A DNA stretch of 64,000 nucleotides from [Scytonema hofmanni] UTEX 2349 (GTDB lineage: Bacteria; Cyanobacteriota; Cyanobacteriia; Cyanobacteriales; Nostocaceae): the NCBI RefSeq assembly GCF_000582685.1, contig NZ_KK073768.1, positions 209,115 to 273,114 on the forward strand. Reading direction: 5' to 3'. The position numbers were made by a program, and so were the translations under genes. Positions 53,701 through 60,931 of the stretch are shown here, piece after piece; position 1 is the stretch's first letter, and every line of letters starts with the position of its first letter. The notes under the pieces were generated by a model that did no database searches, was not told the DNA's origin, and saw only the letters and a list, made by a program, of their open reading frames with translations.

Positions 53701-56009
53701 ATGCAGCCACACCTTTACCACAATGGTTAAACTCACTACGCGATCGCTTGTCGGAAATCAATCACTATTCTTTCACTCGGTTAGTAGATATTCAAGCCTG
53801 GAGTGACATTCCCAGGGGAGAACCGTTGTTTGAATCCATCGTGGTATACGAAAATTACCCAGTGTCAGAAAGTCTACGTCAAAACCCAGGAGAACTGGCG
53901 ATTCATTCTGTGGAATCTCTGGAGAAAAACCATTACCCCATCAGTCTCTACGCCTTGCCAGGAGATGATTTGACGCTGAAAGTTGCCTTTGGGCAGCATA
54001 TCGGCGGTGCCAAAGAACGAGAACAAATATTACATCATCTAGCGCAAATACTGACTAGCATTGCTACAGAAAAACCGCAATTTATCGGTGAAATTGGTTT
54101 GTTGTCGCCAGGGGAAGTAGCTGATTTAACACAGCCAATTACCCCTTACCAAGTACCCATTACCCCCATACATCAATTATTTAGTCAACAAGCCTCTCAG
54201 ACTCCCGATGCGATCGCTGTTAAGCGTGCCGCAGGTATCGCTGTTTTTCCTGACCTAACTTACGCAGACATAGAACGCAAATCTAACCAAGTTGCCCACG
54301 CACTACTGCAACTAGGTGTAACGCGGGAAACTTTGGTAGCAGTTTGTCTGGAACGTCATGCAGGTTTGCCCATCGCGCTGCTGGGAATTATGAAAGCAGG
54401 TGCAGCATACCTACCACTAGATCCTAGCTTAAATCGCGATCGCCTCTCTTGGATGCTTGCAGACAGCGGGGCAAGTGCGATCGTCACCGAAGAGAAAATT
54501 AAGAGTGAACTTCCACCATCATCAGCAAAAGTTCTATTGCTAGATGCCCTATCTCCACAACCAGATACAGCACCGCCTGCGGTTGTGGGTAACAATCATT
54601 TAGCCTATATTATCTATACTTCCGGTTCCACTGGCAAACCCAAGGGAGTACAAATTCAGCATGAATCTGTAGTCAATTTCCTCCTCAGTTTCCAAGCAAA
54701 ACTGGCACTGACATCTGCTGATACTTTGGTAGCAGTAACTACAATTTCCTTTGACATTGCTGGATTAGAATTGTTATTACCACTAATTACTGGTGCCAAA
54801 TTAGTCATAGCTGACAAAGAAACCACCAGAGACGGCTTTAAGCTAGCCCAACTATTGCAAACATCCCAAGCCACAGTCATGCAAGCCACCCCAACTACCT
54901 GGAGATTGCTGTTAGCAGCAGGTTGGAAAGCAAATAATGATTTTCGCATTCTCTGCGGTGGGGAAGCCATAACAGTTGAGTTAGCGGCTTCTCTTCTCAA
55001 TTCTCAGGTTGATCTGTGGAATGTTTACGGACCGACGGAAACTACAATTTGGTCTACCATCAAGAAAATTCAGCAGCCAGAAGATGCACTTTCTATCGGA
55101 CGAGGAATTGCCAACACCTCAATTTATATTTTAGATAGTGCTGGTAATCCAGTTCCTGAAGGAATTGTGGGTGAATTGTTGATTGGGGGAATCGGATTAG
55201 CGCGGGGTTATTGCCAAAGACCAGATTTAACCGCAGAAAAATTTGTCCCCAATCCCTTTGTTGCAAATCCTGGCGATCGCTTATATCGTACCGGTGATTT
55301 GGCGCGGTGGCTACCGAATGGTGAAATTGAATTTTTGGGACGCATCGATTACCAAGTTAAAATCCGTGGTTATCGCATTGAACTAGGAGAAATCGAAACA
55401 ATTTTAGAAACGCATCAGGCGATCGCTCAAGCTATTGTCCAAGCTATTGACGATACTGTAGCAGGTAAAAAACTTGTTGCCTATCTCGTTGTCAAATCTG
55501 AAATCGAAAAACCCAGTTTGGAAAGTCTACAGTCATATATATTAGCAAAACTGCCCGATTATATGTTGCCTTCAGATTGGGTATTTCTTGATGCTATGCC
55601 TTTAACACCTAATAATAAAGTTGATCGTCGTGCTTTACCATTACCAAATCAGTCTGATAGTCGCATTTATATAGCGCCGAGAAATGCCATTGAAGAAGCA
55701 TTAACCTATATTTGGCAAGAAATTTTGCCAGTGGAAAAAGTGGGAGTAATGGACAACTTTTTCGAGCTAGGGGGACATTCTCTCTTAGCTGGTCAAGTTC
55801 ATGCTCGTATCAGAAAAGTATTCTTGATTGATTTAGAATTACGCGAACTTTTTAACACGGTAACAATTGAAAAAATGGCACAACTTCTATTAGAGCGAGA
55901 ACCTCAATCGGGACGCACTGAAAAAATAGCCAAAGCCTTTTTACGTCTTAAACAAATGACACCAGAAGAAAAAGCCAAACTTCTAGAAGCAAAGCGAAAA
56001 ATCAATTGA
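44763..56009 (+). CDS. NRPS, three modules: C-A-PCP-C-A-PCP-E-C-A-PCP (Thr, Gln, Gly)
   Basis: 3748 residues. C3 ~8-440 (HHHIILDG from 143); A3 ~465-1060 with an inserted segment ~835-930; PCP3 Ser1102; C4 ~1165-1605 (HHAIMDGWS from 1313, unusual); A4 ~1625-2140; PCP4 Ser2173; E ~2225-2650; C5 ~2688-3120; A5 ~3135-3635; PCP5 Ser3673 (LGGHSL); tail to 3748. Pocket codes by eye: A3 DFWNIGMVH(K) = Thr; A4 DAWQFGLID(K) = Gln (then epimerised); A5 DILQLGVIW(K) = Gly with one change from the common code. The N-terminus (MNLKDKIEDIFPLTPLQ) matches the acceptor half of internal E-C linkers, so it follows the upstream NRPS. No thioesterase; the end LKQMTPEEKAKLLEAKRKIN looks like a docking tail for a further NRPS. 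Starts 75 bp after the first NRPS gene. Confidence 0.95.
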   Translation: MNLKDKIEDIFPLTPLQKGLLFHSLYEPESGIYFEQFHCRLEGNVSVIAVRQAWQTLVDRHPILRTAIITKGQTEPVQIVFRNLVFNITEQDWRGLSNSAQKISLTEFLEADKRKGFILNRPPLMRVTLIRLGEDCWHLVWSHHHIILDGWSWPILLREFLMLHKAAKENVEISLPNVRPYGDFIAWFKQKKPQDGEAFWREYIGGFESATPLLMMSKTKPGSAFISGEIQQLLSPEITTLLQKLAQNCSVTLNTIIQGAWAILLNRYSRNKDIVYGITVAGRPPELPGVEGMIGPFINTLPFRVLISGEESLDSWLQNLQARAALIRQFEHSSLSDIQAWSDVPRGQPMFESLLAFENFPVDKTLKVADFGLNVPESFFFETTHYPLTLVVVPGDGLSLKLSYNAARFDAIAMELLLEQLNNLLINMANNAQAPLQSLSLLPPSSPLPILDVKTNQLGRKETLREIFAEVVSKYPERIALTFDQESLTYQELDRRSNRIARYLQKQGIGADKRVVICLERSPELIIAMLGVVKAGGVYVPLDPAYPRERIEFTISDCEAELILTTTAISSQLPESTLKICLDGENAPYLTESTEPLTVEILDPESGAYIIYTSGSTGKPKGVLVTQHNVTRLFRSTQHWFAFNQHDVWTFFHSFAFDFSVWEIWGALLYGGRLVIVPYYVSRDPQNFLQLLQNEQVTVLNQTPSAFAQLLACRDICNLSGLRYIIFGGEALNLPSLRPWFERYGEHQTRLVNMYGITETTVHVTYRPISKQDIDNASGSLIGQPIPDLKLHILDPDGNALPTGVIGEIYVGGAGVARGYLNRPELTAERFVLAPDFSRDVEKQTRNLTPQPPSLQGKGENSNDFSRDVEKQTRNLTPQPPFLQGKGENSKPLSLQERGFPDPVKSQVLAQRLVGVAEAPEEKDFTVNSPPRLYRTGDLGRFLPNGDLEYLGRIDDQVKIRGFRIEIGEIEAAISRFPQVQETIVLVDSDTETNQKRLIAYIVCTPGKQPTIETLRNYLQQQLPEYMIPSQIVYLEKFPLTPNGKLDRKALPKPEIKRENLEIAFISPATQIEENLANIWQEVLGVNQVGRFDNYFVLGGDSIRSIRVVSLAQSQGLNLKLEQIFGHPVLSDLAALLETETAAETHDVDAQPFALIVSSDREKLQDWAVSDSLAQAIDAYPVAQLQAGMLFHGEYSEVSTAYHDVFSFRIRIPFDLQVWEAAYTQMFVRHRVLRTAFYLAEFSQPIQVILKEVPAQIVFADLRALSASAQDDYVKAFIAEERANRFNYKQPPLIRFHIHLLDENVMQASFTLHHAIMDGWSLANFLSELTGLYLHLMNRGVPALPPAPALEYSRFIALEQQALADVKQRAFWQNQLAGIPFTKLPRLPGMVPLEPKMGKFDITLPEKISQALKALSKQLGVPLKTLLLAVHLQVISVYSGETEIVTGLVSNGRPTETDSDRVLGLFLNTLPLRLSLPRGSWVDLIRETWRAEQELMPNRRFPLAEIQRLQKSQSLYETSFNFVHFHVYQGLLNWREVELIAGESLDETNIPFAVSWNEEVNAENLSFNITYDRQEFDDEQISEIANYYQTSIQAVIANPQGEIGIWEYGDIGIWEENYQLPVTPVHEIVAQKADENPDAIAVICEGESWTYSQLNQKANQLARFLGDFGIGVEQPVGICLERSLDMVCAILAVLKAGGCYVPIDPHYPAVRIQSMLTDAKVSLLLSRSDLEIFNGKNETLGDACQVVYVDVYREEIALKSVEDLGIAVFDENIAYIIFTSGSTGRPKGITISHQALAHHQGWFLETFGVTCDDVVLQKTPFSFDASVWEFWTPLMVGAKLVMAKPGGHQDPAYLVNTIVEENVTLLQLVPSLLEILLGEPEFAECSSLRLVFSGGEALKKRVWDEFEQILGIPLVNLYGPAETTIDVAFHYCEPSENTDVIPIGKPAINTRLYILNSRMQPVPIGTIGELFVAGCQLARGYAYAPGMTAERFLPDPFAENAGSRMYRTGDRARYLPDGRIEFLGRVDQQVKIRGFRIETGEVVAALEQPAWVVRAVAKAIATDDQPNRLVAYVELNTPPANWQTLLRSHLSGLLPDYMIPSLFVSVDVWALLPNGKINLNALPVPDEENIVTHQQYISPQTETEKILAQLWQQVLQVSRVGVADNFFELGGDSILALQIIAKARDAGFYFTPQDLFKNPQIETLASQVRTSAKIPNVLAIPVGSEVPLTPIQKWFFQQSLAHPEHWNQAVFLDVNPKFNAAQFQIALSHITAIHPAFRLRFRQTATGWIQKLDDKSQVFNFDIVDLKAIPQAELSAQLQSISSQFQAQLNLATGPLFRAVYFQTNENTSDKLLLIIHHLIVDGISWRVILQDLGIACNALQQQQKISLATHSVGFPQWTQHLHNLTENSTWEEEVGFWKQQHISHSQIPLDFPERIADNKESSATQIECNFSQDETDSLLYELPRTHKVRIQEVLLAVLLSVVTEWTGESNILIALESHGRESDFTAIDISDAVGWFTSLYPCKLEKKGGILENLASVKEQVRNLPNNGFAYGILSQKPEFASILPPIPEGILFNYLGQFDESFGSSAPFTPATEDVGLSRHPENKRAFQLEITSLIANDKLQMRFVFSKALHQEATISRLADSFSKHLQILLATSRNQEYSFTPEDFPLAALNAEQLTIALAGNIDVEDIYPLSPVQEGILFHANYESEKDIYLQQVSGEIEGVLDVERFKTAWESCINRHQSLRASFVWQDLPRPLQRIHRRVNLPFVYEDWRDFNADEIGEKWSLLLTTDRQQNLSPETAPLMRMTLVRTQAQKWRFLWTHHHLLLDGWSLPLVFRDAIAFYQAKPNLPQPPIYRDFIAWLHKQESSSAASFWQQELSGFREATNFGIKKDSNQDYQTLQTTIPKEICTQLKVFAQKNQVTLSTLVQAAWGILLSRYSGGEEVVFGVTVSGRATELSGFAEMVGLFINTLPLRLKLDAATPLPQWLNSLRDRLSEINHYSFTRLVDIQAWSDIPRGEPLFESIVVYENYPVSESLRQNPGELAIHSVESLEKNHYPISLYALPGDDLTLKVAFGQHIGGAKEREQILHHLAQILTSIATEKPQFIGEIGLLSPGEVADLTQPITPYQVPITPIHQLFSQQASQTPDAIAVKRAAGIAVFPDLTYADIERKSNQVAHALLQLGVTRETLVAVCLERHAGLPIALLGIMKAGAAYLPLDPSLNRDRLSWMLADSGASAIVTEEKIKSELPPSSAKVLLLDALSPQPDTAPPAVVGNNHLAYIIYTSGSTGKPKGVQIQHESVVNFLLSFQAKLALTSADTLVAVTTISFDIAGLELLLPLITGAKLVIADKETTRDGFKLAQLLQTSQATVMQATPTTWRLLLAAGWKANNDFRILCGGEAITVELAASLLNSQVDLWNVYGPTETTIWSTIKKIQQPEDALSIGRGIANTSIYILDSAGNPVPEGIVGELLIGGIGLARGYCQRPDLTAEKFVPNPFVANPGDRLYRTGDLARWLPNGEIEFLGRIDYQVKIRGYRIELGEIETILETHQAIAQAIVQAIDDTVAGKKLVAYLVVKSEIEKPSLESLQSYILAKLPDYMLPSDWVFLDAMPLTPNNKVDRRALPLPNQSDSRIYIAPRNAIEEALTYIWQEILPVEKVGVMDNFFELGGHSLLAGQVHARIRKVFLIDLELRELFNTVTIEKMAQLLLEREPQSGRTEKIAKAFLRLKQMTPEEKAKLLEAKRKIN
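47265..47484. repeat. In-frame MITE-like insertion in adenylation domain 3
   Basis: Bounded by CCTGACTTTTCCCGTG (47265) and CCCGTGAAAAGTCAGG (to 47484), near-perfect inverted repeats. Inside are two 84-bp direct copies (47268-47351, 47352-47435), each with the intergenic hairpin word CCCCCTTCCCTACAAGGGAA. Reading frame of the NRPS stays open. The next ~20 codons up to RLYRTGDL also look foreign. Confidence 0.85.
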
Positions 56010-56015
56010 AAAAGG

Positions 56016-56048
56016 GACTGGGGACTGGGGATTAGGGACTGGGGATAC
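56016..56048. repeat. GGGGACT heptamer repeats
   Basis: GGGACTGGGGACTGGGGATT-type tandem units directly after the second NRPS stop, the same type as at 15830 in the kdp operon. Confidence 0.8.
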
Positions 56049-56093
56049 TTTCCTTTAGTCTTGGAGTAATAATATCAAACAAGAAGAAGCAGA

Positions 56094-56579
56094 ATGAATT
56101 ATTGTGAAATTAATGAACGAATAAAACTACTGCGATTAAATCGTTCCTGGGTGTTTGTCAGTCGCCTAATTCGTTTTGCCATAGTGGGTTTTAGTGGTGT
56201 ATTTGTAGACTTGGGAGGATTCTATTTTCTGCATACGTTATTAGGTTTAGCTTTAACTCCAAGTGCAATGCTTTCAACAGAAGTGGCAATCATAAATAAT
56301 TTTCTCTGGAATGATGTATGGACATTTGGTGATGTGTCTGATCCAGAACAGTTAGGCAATCAACGATTCCAACGTTTTTTGAAGTTCAATCTAATTTGCT
56401 TTTTTGGACTAATTTTGAATATTTTAATTGTTAATTTTTTGGTTTATAAGTTTGGGATGAATGAATATATGGCAAAATTGGTAGCAATTATTTGTGTGAC
56501 ATTTTGGAATTTTGCCATCAATTTGAGGTTGAACTGGCAAGTCAAAAAGAAGGATGTAGGGGTAGGGTGTAGGGGGTAG
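56094..56579 (+). CDS. GtrA-family membrane protein
   Basis: 161 residues with four predicted spans (FAIVGFSGVFVDLGGFYFLH, TEVAIINNFLWNDVW region, NLICFFGLILNILIVNFLVY, LVAIICVTFWNFAINLRL). The pattern FxxVGxxG..D, NFxWNDxWTFG and FxNFxxNxxxxW is that of GtrA proteins, thought to flip lipid-linked sugars in O-antigen or arabinogalactan modification. The last nine residues come from GTAGGG repeats that follow. Eighty-four bp after the NRPS on the same strand; a role in supplying or moving sugars for glycosylation of the product is inference. Confidence 0.85.
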   Translation: MNYCEINERIKLLRLNRSWVFVSRLIRFAIVGFSGVFVDLGGFYFLHTLLGLALTPSAMLSTEVAIINNFLWNDVWTFGDVSDPEQLGNQRFQRFLKFNLICFFGLILNILIVNFLVYKFGMNEYMAKLVAIICVTFWNFAINLRLNWQVKKKDVGVGCRG

Positions 56580-56720
56580 GGAAGACGGCATTGGTCGGGG
56601 CGAGGATGCCCGACCAATGCGTTCGTCCTTGAAGGACGGGGCTTGGACCCACTGGTTGTAGTTGCTCTTTCTCTCACCACACCCCACACCCCGCCCCAAC
56701 GGGGCTTGGTCACTTGGCGA
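56570..56720. repeat. Hairpin repeat CATTGGTCGGG/CCCGACCAATG
   Basis: Inverted repeat at 56588-56620 with loop CGAGGA, flanked by GTAGGGG heptamers on the left and CACCCCACACCCCGCCCC on the right. The rest up to 56868 is AT-rich, with nothing recognised. Confidence 0.65.
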
Positions 56721-56868
56721 AAATGCTTAGAATGCTTAACACATTTAATACAGTTGCATTTTCACTAGTTTAATTACTGGTAATAAAGTTTGATTCATGA
56801 AATCATTAAGTTTATACCTGTACAAACTTGTTTGCCAACGTACTATTTTTAACTCGTAGGAATGCTAT

Positions 56869-58887
56869 ATGCGCTATTTTGATGAATACTGTGAAGTACA
56901 TCTAGACCCTAATACTGCACCCTATACTTGGGTGTTTAGAACTAACGAAAAAATCTATATCAGATTTGGTGTTCACTTATCTAAACATCCAGATTTTGGG
57001 CAGATAGCTTATGAATTAAATGATGGACAAGGTTATTCGGATGTAGATCACATTACAGCAGAAAAAGAAAATGTAATAGACAATGGCTTCCAAATGTTCT
57101 CAGCTATCCTACCCCCTATCAGTAATGGGGGAGGATATCAGTACAGATTAGGTTATGTGGATACATTTGGTAATGAACATACAACAGAGCGATCGCATTT
57201 TTTGTTTGTCTGCGATGAAGCACCACGCTCAATGACTGAAATTCCCTCGGAGTTTCTGGGATACGTGAATCATCAGCCTTTATATGGACCAAAACCAAGG
57301 GTTGAAATGACATCTAGCCCCGATGATTGGGCTTCTCGTCTATTTTACTCCATCATCATTGATCGATTTGCTCGCAGTGCAGACAGCAATCGCGCTGGTA
57401 TGAGTGCAGTCAAGTATGATCCCACTTCCCCACATGCAAGTCATGGAGGAACAATTCGGGGTGTAATTGAGCAGATAGATTATTTAAAGTCATTAGGAAT
57501 TCGAGCCATTATCCTCAGCCCGGTCTATGTCAATGCGGCTGACGGCTATCATGGCTATCATCCCATCCATCTATTGATGGTAGATCCACGTCTGGGTACA
57601 CTTATGTGTTTGCGTGATCTGGTGAAGACAGCTCATGAAGCTGATATTGCTGTCATTTTAGATGTTGTCAACAATCATCTTGCAGATAGTATTAACTGGG
57701 AAGAGTATGGCGGTCCACCAGGAGGAGAATTTAAGTATGTGCAAGGTGATGATACTGCGGTAATGCCTTTTCCTATAGAAGCACGCAACACATCACTGTT
57801 CCACGGACCAGAATACACTGATATGGTAAATCAAAGACTCTTTGGTTTCCTGGAAGATTGGCGAACAGAAACCAGCTACGTTCGGGAATTACTAATTCAA
57901 CACCTGAAATACTGGATTGCAGAAACAGATATTGATGGCTTTCGTTACGATTCTGCTCGTCACGTTGGTCTTGATTTTTGGGAGCCTTGTGTGGAAGAGA
58001 TATCAAGATATGCTAGCTATCTAGGGAAAAAAGAATTTCTACAGATAGCTGAACACGCTGGGAGTACTCACGATGAAGTAATTGAATATAATAGCGCCAA
58101 ATTCACAAATTTGATCGATTACCCAACCTATTATGCCGTCAAACATTCGCTCAATGATGGCAATTGGCTAGGGGGTTTGGCAGATTATTTTTGTGGCTTT
58201 CTCGCACCATCACAACCATATCATGCGGGTTGGCGTCACAATATTATGTTCCTAGATAATCAAGATACAACTAGAATCTTGCATCAATTCTTGAGTCGTT
58301 TAGCAAACCTAGACGAGTCCAGAGTCAGGTTACACTTTGGACTGGCTTGTTTGATTTTAGGACCGCAAATACCTTCTATTTATCAAGGAACAGAGCAAGA
58401 ATTTTCTGGCGCTTTAGGGTTGCATCAAAAAGAGGATACAGGAGAGTGGATTGGACATGATTGCTACGTGCGAGAAGATTTGTTTGAAAACCCTGCCTGT
58501 GTGTGGGAGTTTGGACCAATTAACCGCAAAACTTTTGAACCATATGAACAAAACCACCCGACTTTTTTACTGATTCGACAACTTGCCGAAATTAGACGGC
58601 AAAATAAACTAATTCACAGTGGAAACCGCACCCTATTATGTTCTAGGAATCACGGACTCTGGTGTGTACTGATTCATGGTACACCTGATGAGCAACCACT
58701 GTTTGTGGCGATGAATTTGGGACTAACACCAGTATTTGAAGAAGCTTTCAAGATTCCTAATTGGTCTAGTGATTTTTCCGGTGTTGATATGCTGATTACT
58801 ACTACGGGTGGAGTATTTCATCTTGTGGAAGGTGGTATTGGAATTAAACTTCCACCATTCACCTTTGTCTTAGGAAGGCTCTTGTGA
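56869..58887 (+). CDS. GH13 alpha-amylase-family enzyme
   Basis: 672 residues. An N-terminal beta-sandwich (~1-130) precedes a TIM-barrel with the four GH13 regions: DVVNNH (I), DGFRYDSARH with nucleophile D361 (II), IAEHAG with acid E395 (III), and FLDNQDTTR with D466 (IV). In region IV the near-invariant NHD histidine is Q465, which may lower activity or change specificity. IPSIYQGTEQEFSG is typical of amylases. No signal peptide, so it is cytosolic. It sits between GtrA and MFS genes of the biosynthetic locus, an odd place for a starch enzyme; it may be a transglycosylase or sugar supplier, or an unrelated passenger. Confidence 0.88.
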   Translation: MRYFDEYCEVHLDPNTAPYTWVFRTNEKIYIRFGVHLSKHPDFGQIAYELNDGQGYSDVDHITAEKENVIDNGFQMFSAILPPISNGGGYQYRLGYVDTFGNEHTTERSHFLFVCDEAPRSMTEIPSEFLGYVNHQPLYGPKPRVEMTSSPDDWASRLFYSIIIDRFARSADSNRAGMSAVKYDPTSPHASHGGTIRGVIEQIDYLKSLGIRAIILSPVYVNAADGYHGYHPIHLLMVDPRLGTLMCLRDLVKTAHEADIAVILDVVNNHLADSINWEEYGGPPGGEFKYVQGDDTAVMPFPIEARNTSLFHGPEYTDMVNQRLFGFLEDWRTETSYVRELLIQHLKYWIAETDIDGFRYDSARHVGLDFWEPCVEEISRYASYLGKKEFLQIAEHAGSTHDEVIEYNSAKFTNLIDYPTYYAVKHSLNDGNWLGGLADYFCGFLAPSQPYHAGWRHNIMFLDNQDTTRILHQFLSRLANLDESRVRLHFGLACLILGPQIPSIYQGTEQEFSGALGLHQKEDTGEWIGHDCYVREDLFENPACVWEFGPINRKTFEPYEQNHPTFLLIRQLAEIRRQNKLIHSGNRTLLCSRNHGLWCVLIHGTPDEQPLFVAMNLGLTPVFEEAFKIPNWSSDFSGVDMLITTTGGVFHLVEGGIGIKLPPFTFVLGRLL

Positions 58888-58920
58888 GCAGGGCAAGAAA
58901 AGCTAAGACCGTTAACCGAT

Positions 58921-58946
58921 TAGAGACGTTCCACGAAACGTCTCTA
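58921..58946. repeat. Palindromic repeat (GAGACGTTCC type)
   Basis: TAGAGACGTTCCACGAAACGTCTCTA, a near-perfect palindrome between two convergent genes. Family member as at 13746-13774. Confidence 0.75.
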
Positions 58947-58962
58947 CTTTGCTCTATTATCC

Positions 58963-60285
58963 CTACATGAGAGACACATTATCTGTTGAAGATTCCTGAT
59001 AATCAGGCAAATTATTTTCCAAATCGCGGATGGTAGGGTATTGGTATCCAATTATTGCTGTGATCAAGATAGAAAACCCAACGATGACAAATAGTAGTCC
59101 AATACCACGACCAGGACCAGAACCAATTAACTGTCCCACTAGTTCTTTAGACCAAGGTCCATCAAAAGTCATCAATGGCTCGAAAACACGATCAGCCAGA
59201 GGACCTGCAAAAATCGCCGCTAGCGGTACAGCAGACCCCGATATTGCACCCATCAATCCAAAAACTCTTCCTTGTACATTTTCGGCAACTTTTGTCTGGA
59301 AGATAACTTGTACACTCCCATTGATGAAGGGTGCGATCGTGAAGAAAAATAAAGTAGCAATAGCCATTTGGACGATAGAGGGGCGAAAACCAGCCAAAGC
59401 AATCGACATCCCACTCAAGGACATCGCAATGAGAATTGGGCTAATTAAGTTCTGCCAACTATGCTTCCAAGTACTCATCACTATACCCCCCAAGAGCATA
59501 CCAATACCCGTAATAAAGGCGATTTTTCCCAAGCCAGCTGCATTGGTCACAGAAAGAATCAGAGGATAGACTAATACACTCACGAACCCAACCAAGAATT
59601 GGTAAATAGTAAAGAGAATCAGAAAGCTTGGTAGTCCAGGACGCTCTATTAGATAAGTCCAACCGTAGAGTATTTCTTGCCAAAGTGAGGAAGGTTGAAC
59701 GTCCTCATCAACATTAGCAGTTTGACTAATCTCACCAAATCGCACCAACAGAAGGGGAACAAGGGCAATCAGTAACGTTGACAAGTCTATCAGGAGAATG
59801 CCTTTCACCTCAACAATATCTAACAGAGTACCCGCTATTAAAGGTGAAAGGATTTGCTGAATAGCAATGGCTAGTTGAACCATACCACTGACCCGTGGTA
59901 AATCCTCTTGCGGTACTAAAGAGGTAATGGAAGCCTTATAAGCAGGTGCATGGAAAGCACCGATAATAGAAGTAAAGATATTTCTCAGGTAGATGTGCCA
60001 AATTTCTATTTGACCAGTGGTTACTAGCACTATCAAACTTACGGTAGACAGTCCTATACAAATCTGACTAATAATCATTGTCCAGCGACGATCCCAACGG
60101 TCTACCAATGTTCCTGCGATAGGCGACATGACAATCAATGGAACTGTAGAAGTCAGTATGAGGAAGGCGAATTGGGTAGCGGAGCCAGTTTGCTTAAACA
60201 CAGATATATCTAAAGCAAACCCGGTCATCGAGACACCTATTAGAGATATTAGTTGTCCCAACCAAATAAAACTGAAAATACGCAT
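58963..60285 (-). CDS. MFS exporter (EntS/MFS_3-like)
   Basis: 440 residues, about twelve spans. The N-terminus FSFIWLGQLISLIGVSMTGF and the motif GTLVDRWDRRWTM between spans 2 and 3 are typical of MFS_3 proteins such as the enterobactin exporter EntS. Central loop FGEISQTANVDEDVQPSS, second-half GLMGAISGSAVPLAAIFAGP. Such exporters often accompany NRPS clusters, so secretion of the peptide is the likely role. On the opposite strand to the NRPS genes; promoter region shared loosely with the glycosyltransferase gene at 60932. Confidence 0.9.
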   Translation of the reverse strand: MRIFSFIWLGQLISLIGVSMTGFALDISVFKQTGSATQFAFLILTSTVPLIVMSPIAGTLVDRWDRRWTMIISQICIGLSTVSLIVLVTTGQIEIWHIYLRNIFTSIIGAFHAPAYKASITSLVPQEDLPRVSGMVQLAIAIQQILSPLIAGTLLDIVEVKGILLIDLSTLLIALVPLLLVRFGEISQTANVDEDVQPSSLWQEILYGWTYLIERPGLPSFLILFTIYQFLVGFVSVLVYPLILSVTNAAGLGKIAFITGIGMLLGGIVMSTWKHSWQNLISPILIAMSLSGMSIALAGFRPSIVQMAIATLFFFTIAPFINGSVQVIFQTKVAENVQGRVFGLMGAISGSAVPLAAIFAGPLADRVFEPLMTFDGPWSKELVGQLIGSGPGRGIGLLFVIVGFSILITAIIGYQYPTIRDLENNLPDYQESSTDNVSLM

Positions 60286-60423
60286 TTATTTGTATAAATT
60301 TATAAATTAGACATCTTTTCTGTATTAATTATATTAATATTTGATCAACAATACATAATATTACTACTTAATTTAATTAGATGCATGTCACTAAACTGAA
60401 TATAACTGATACCAATTATTTGT

Positions 60424-60543
60424 GAAGCTGCATAGAATTTGACCCCACCCCGCGAAGCCCCTCCCCGCAAGCTCTTAGGGGAAAATCCGGTTCCCTAAGA
60501 GCTTGCGGGGAGGGTTAGGGTGGGGTTCTTTCTATGCGTCTTC
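60424..60543. repeat. Large GC-rich hairpin repeat
   Basis: Stem CCCTCCCCGCAAGCTCTTAG (60459-60478) pairs with its exact complement within 60493-60514; outer arms GACCCCACCC (60441) and GGGTGGGGTTC (60517-60527) and CATAGAA/TTCTATG extend it. One of the longest stems in the window; the complete member of the family seen at 1-44, 5274-5345 and 8157-8226. Confidence 0.8.
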
Positions 60544-60553
60544 ATATTAAATA

Positions 60554-60642
60554 GGACTTACGCAAGATGACCAAAAAACGAACCGCAGAGGACGCAGAGA
60601 ACACAGAGGAATAAGAGTTTGAGAGAGTTTTTGCGTAAGTCC
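60554..60642. repeat. MITE-like element, GGACTTACGC termini, copy 2
   Basis: Same 89-bp length, ends and interior as 18141-18229. It lies in the 646-bp gap 60286-60931, which otherwise holds the large hairpin and AT-rich DNA without a credible gene. Confidence 0.8.
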
Positions 60643-60931
60643 TGTTAAATATGAGTAACTTACAAGGATGAAGTGAGCGTATCGCCCATGAAAGACAACT
60701 TTGTGATATAGAACACAATTGTACCCTGTGTTCAGGTGAAGTAAATATAGGAAAAAGTTATGGAAATCCTCCAAAATAGAAAAATTTATGCAGTCTACAA
60801 ATAAATTGATTTTATAGTATTCTAACAAAGACAAGGACAACTTTTATTAGTGTTGCTCATCGCCCTAGTTTCAAGAAATATTATCAGGTCATTCTCAATT
60901 TTTAATTATTCAAAATAGCGGGGTATTTTTT

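Noticed and set aside
59030..59569. 179-codon plus-strand ORF opposite the MFS gene
   Set aside because: Composition is unlike a protein with known motifs and it lies wholly antisense to a clear transporter.
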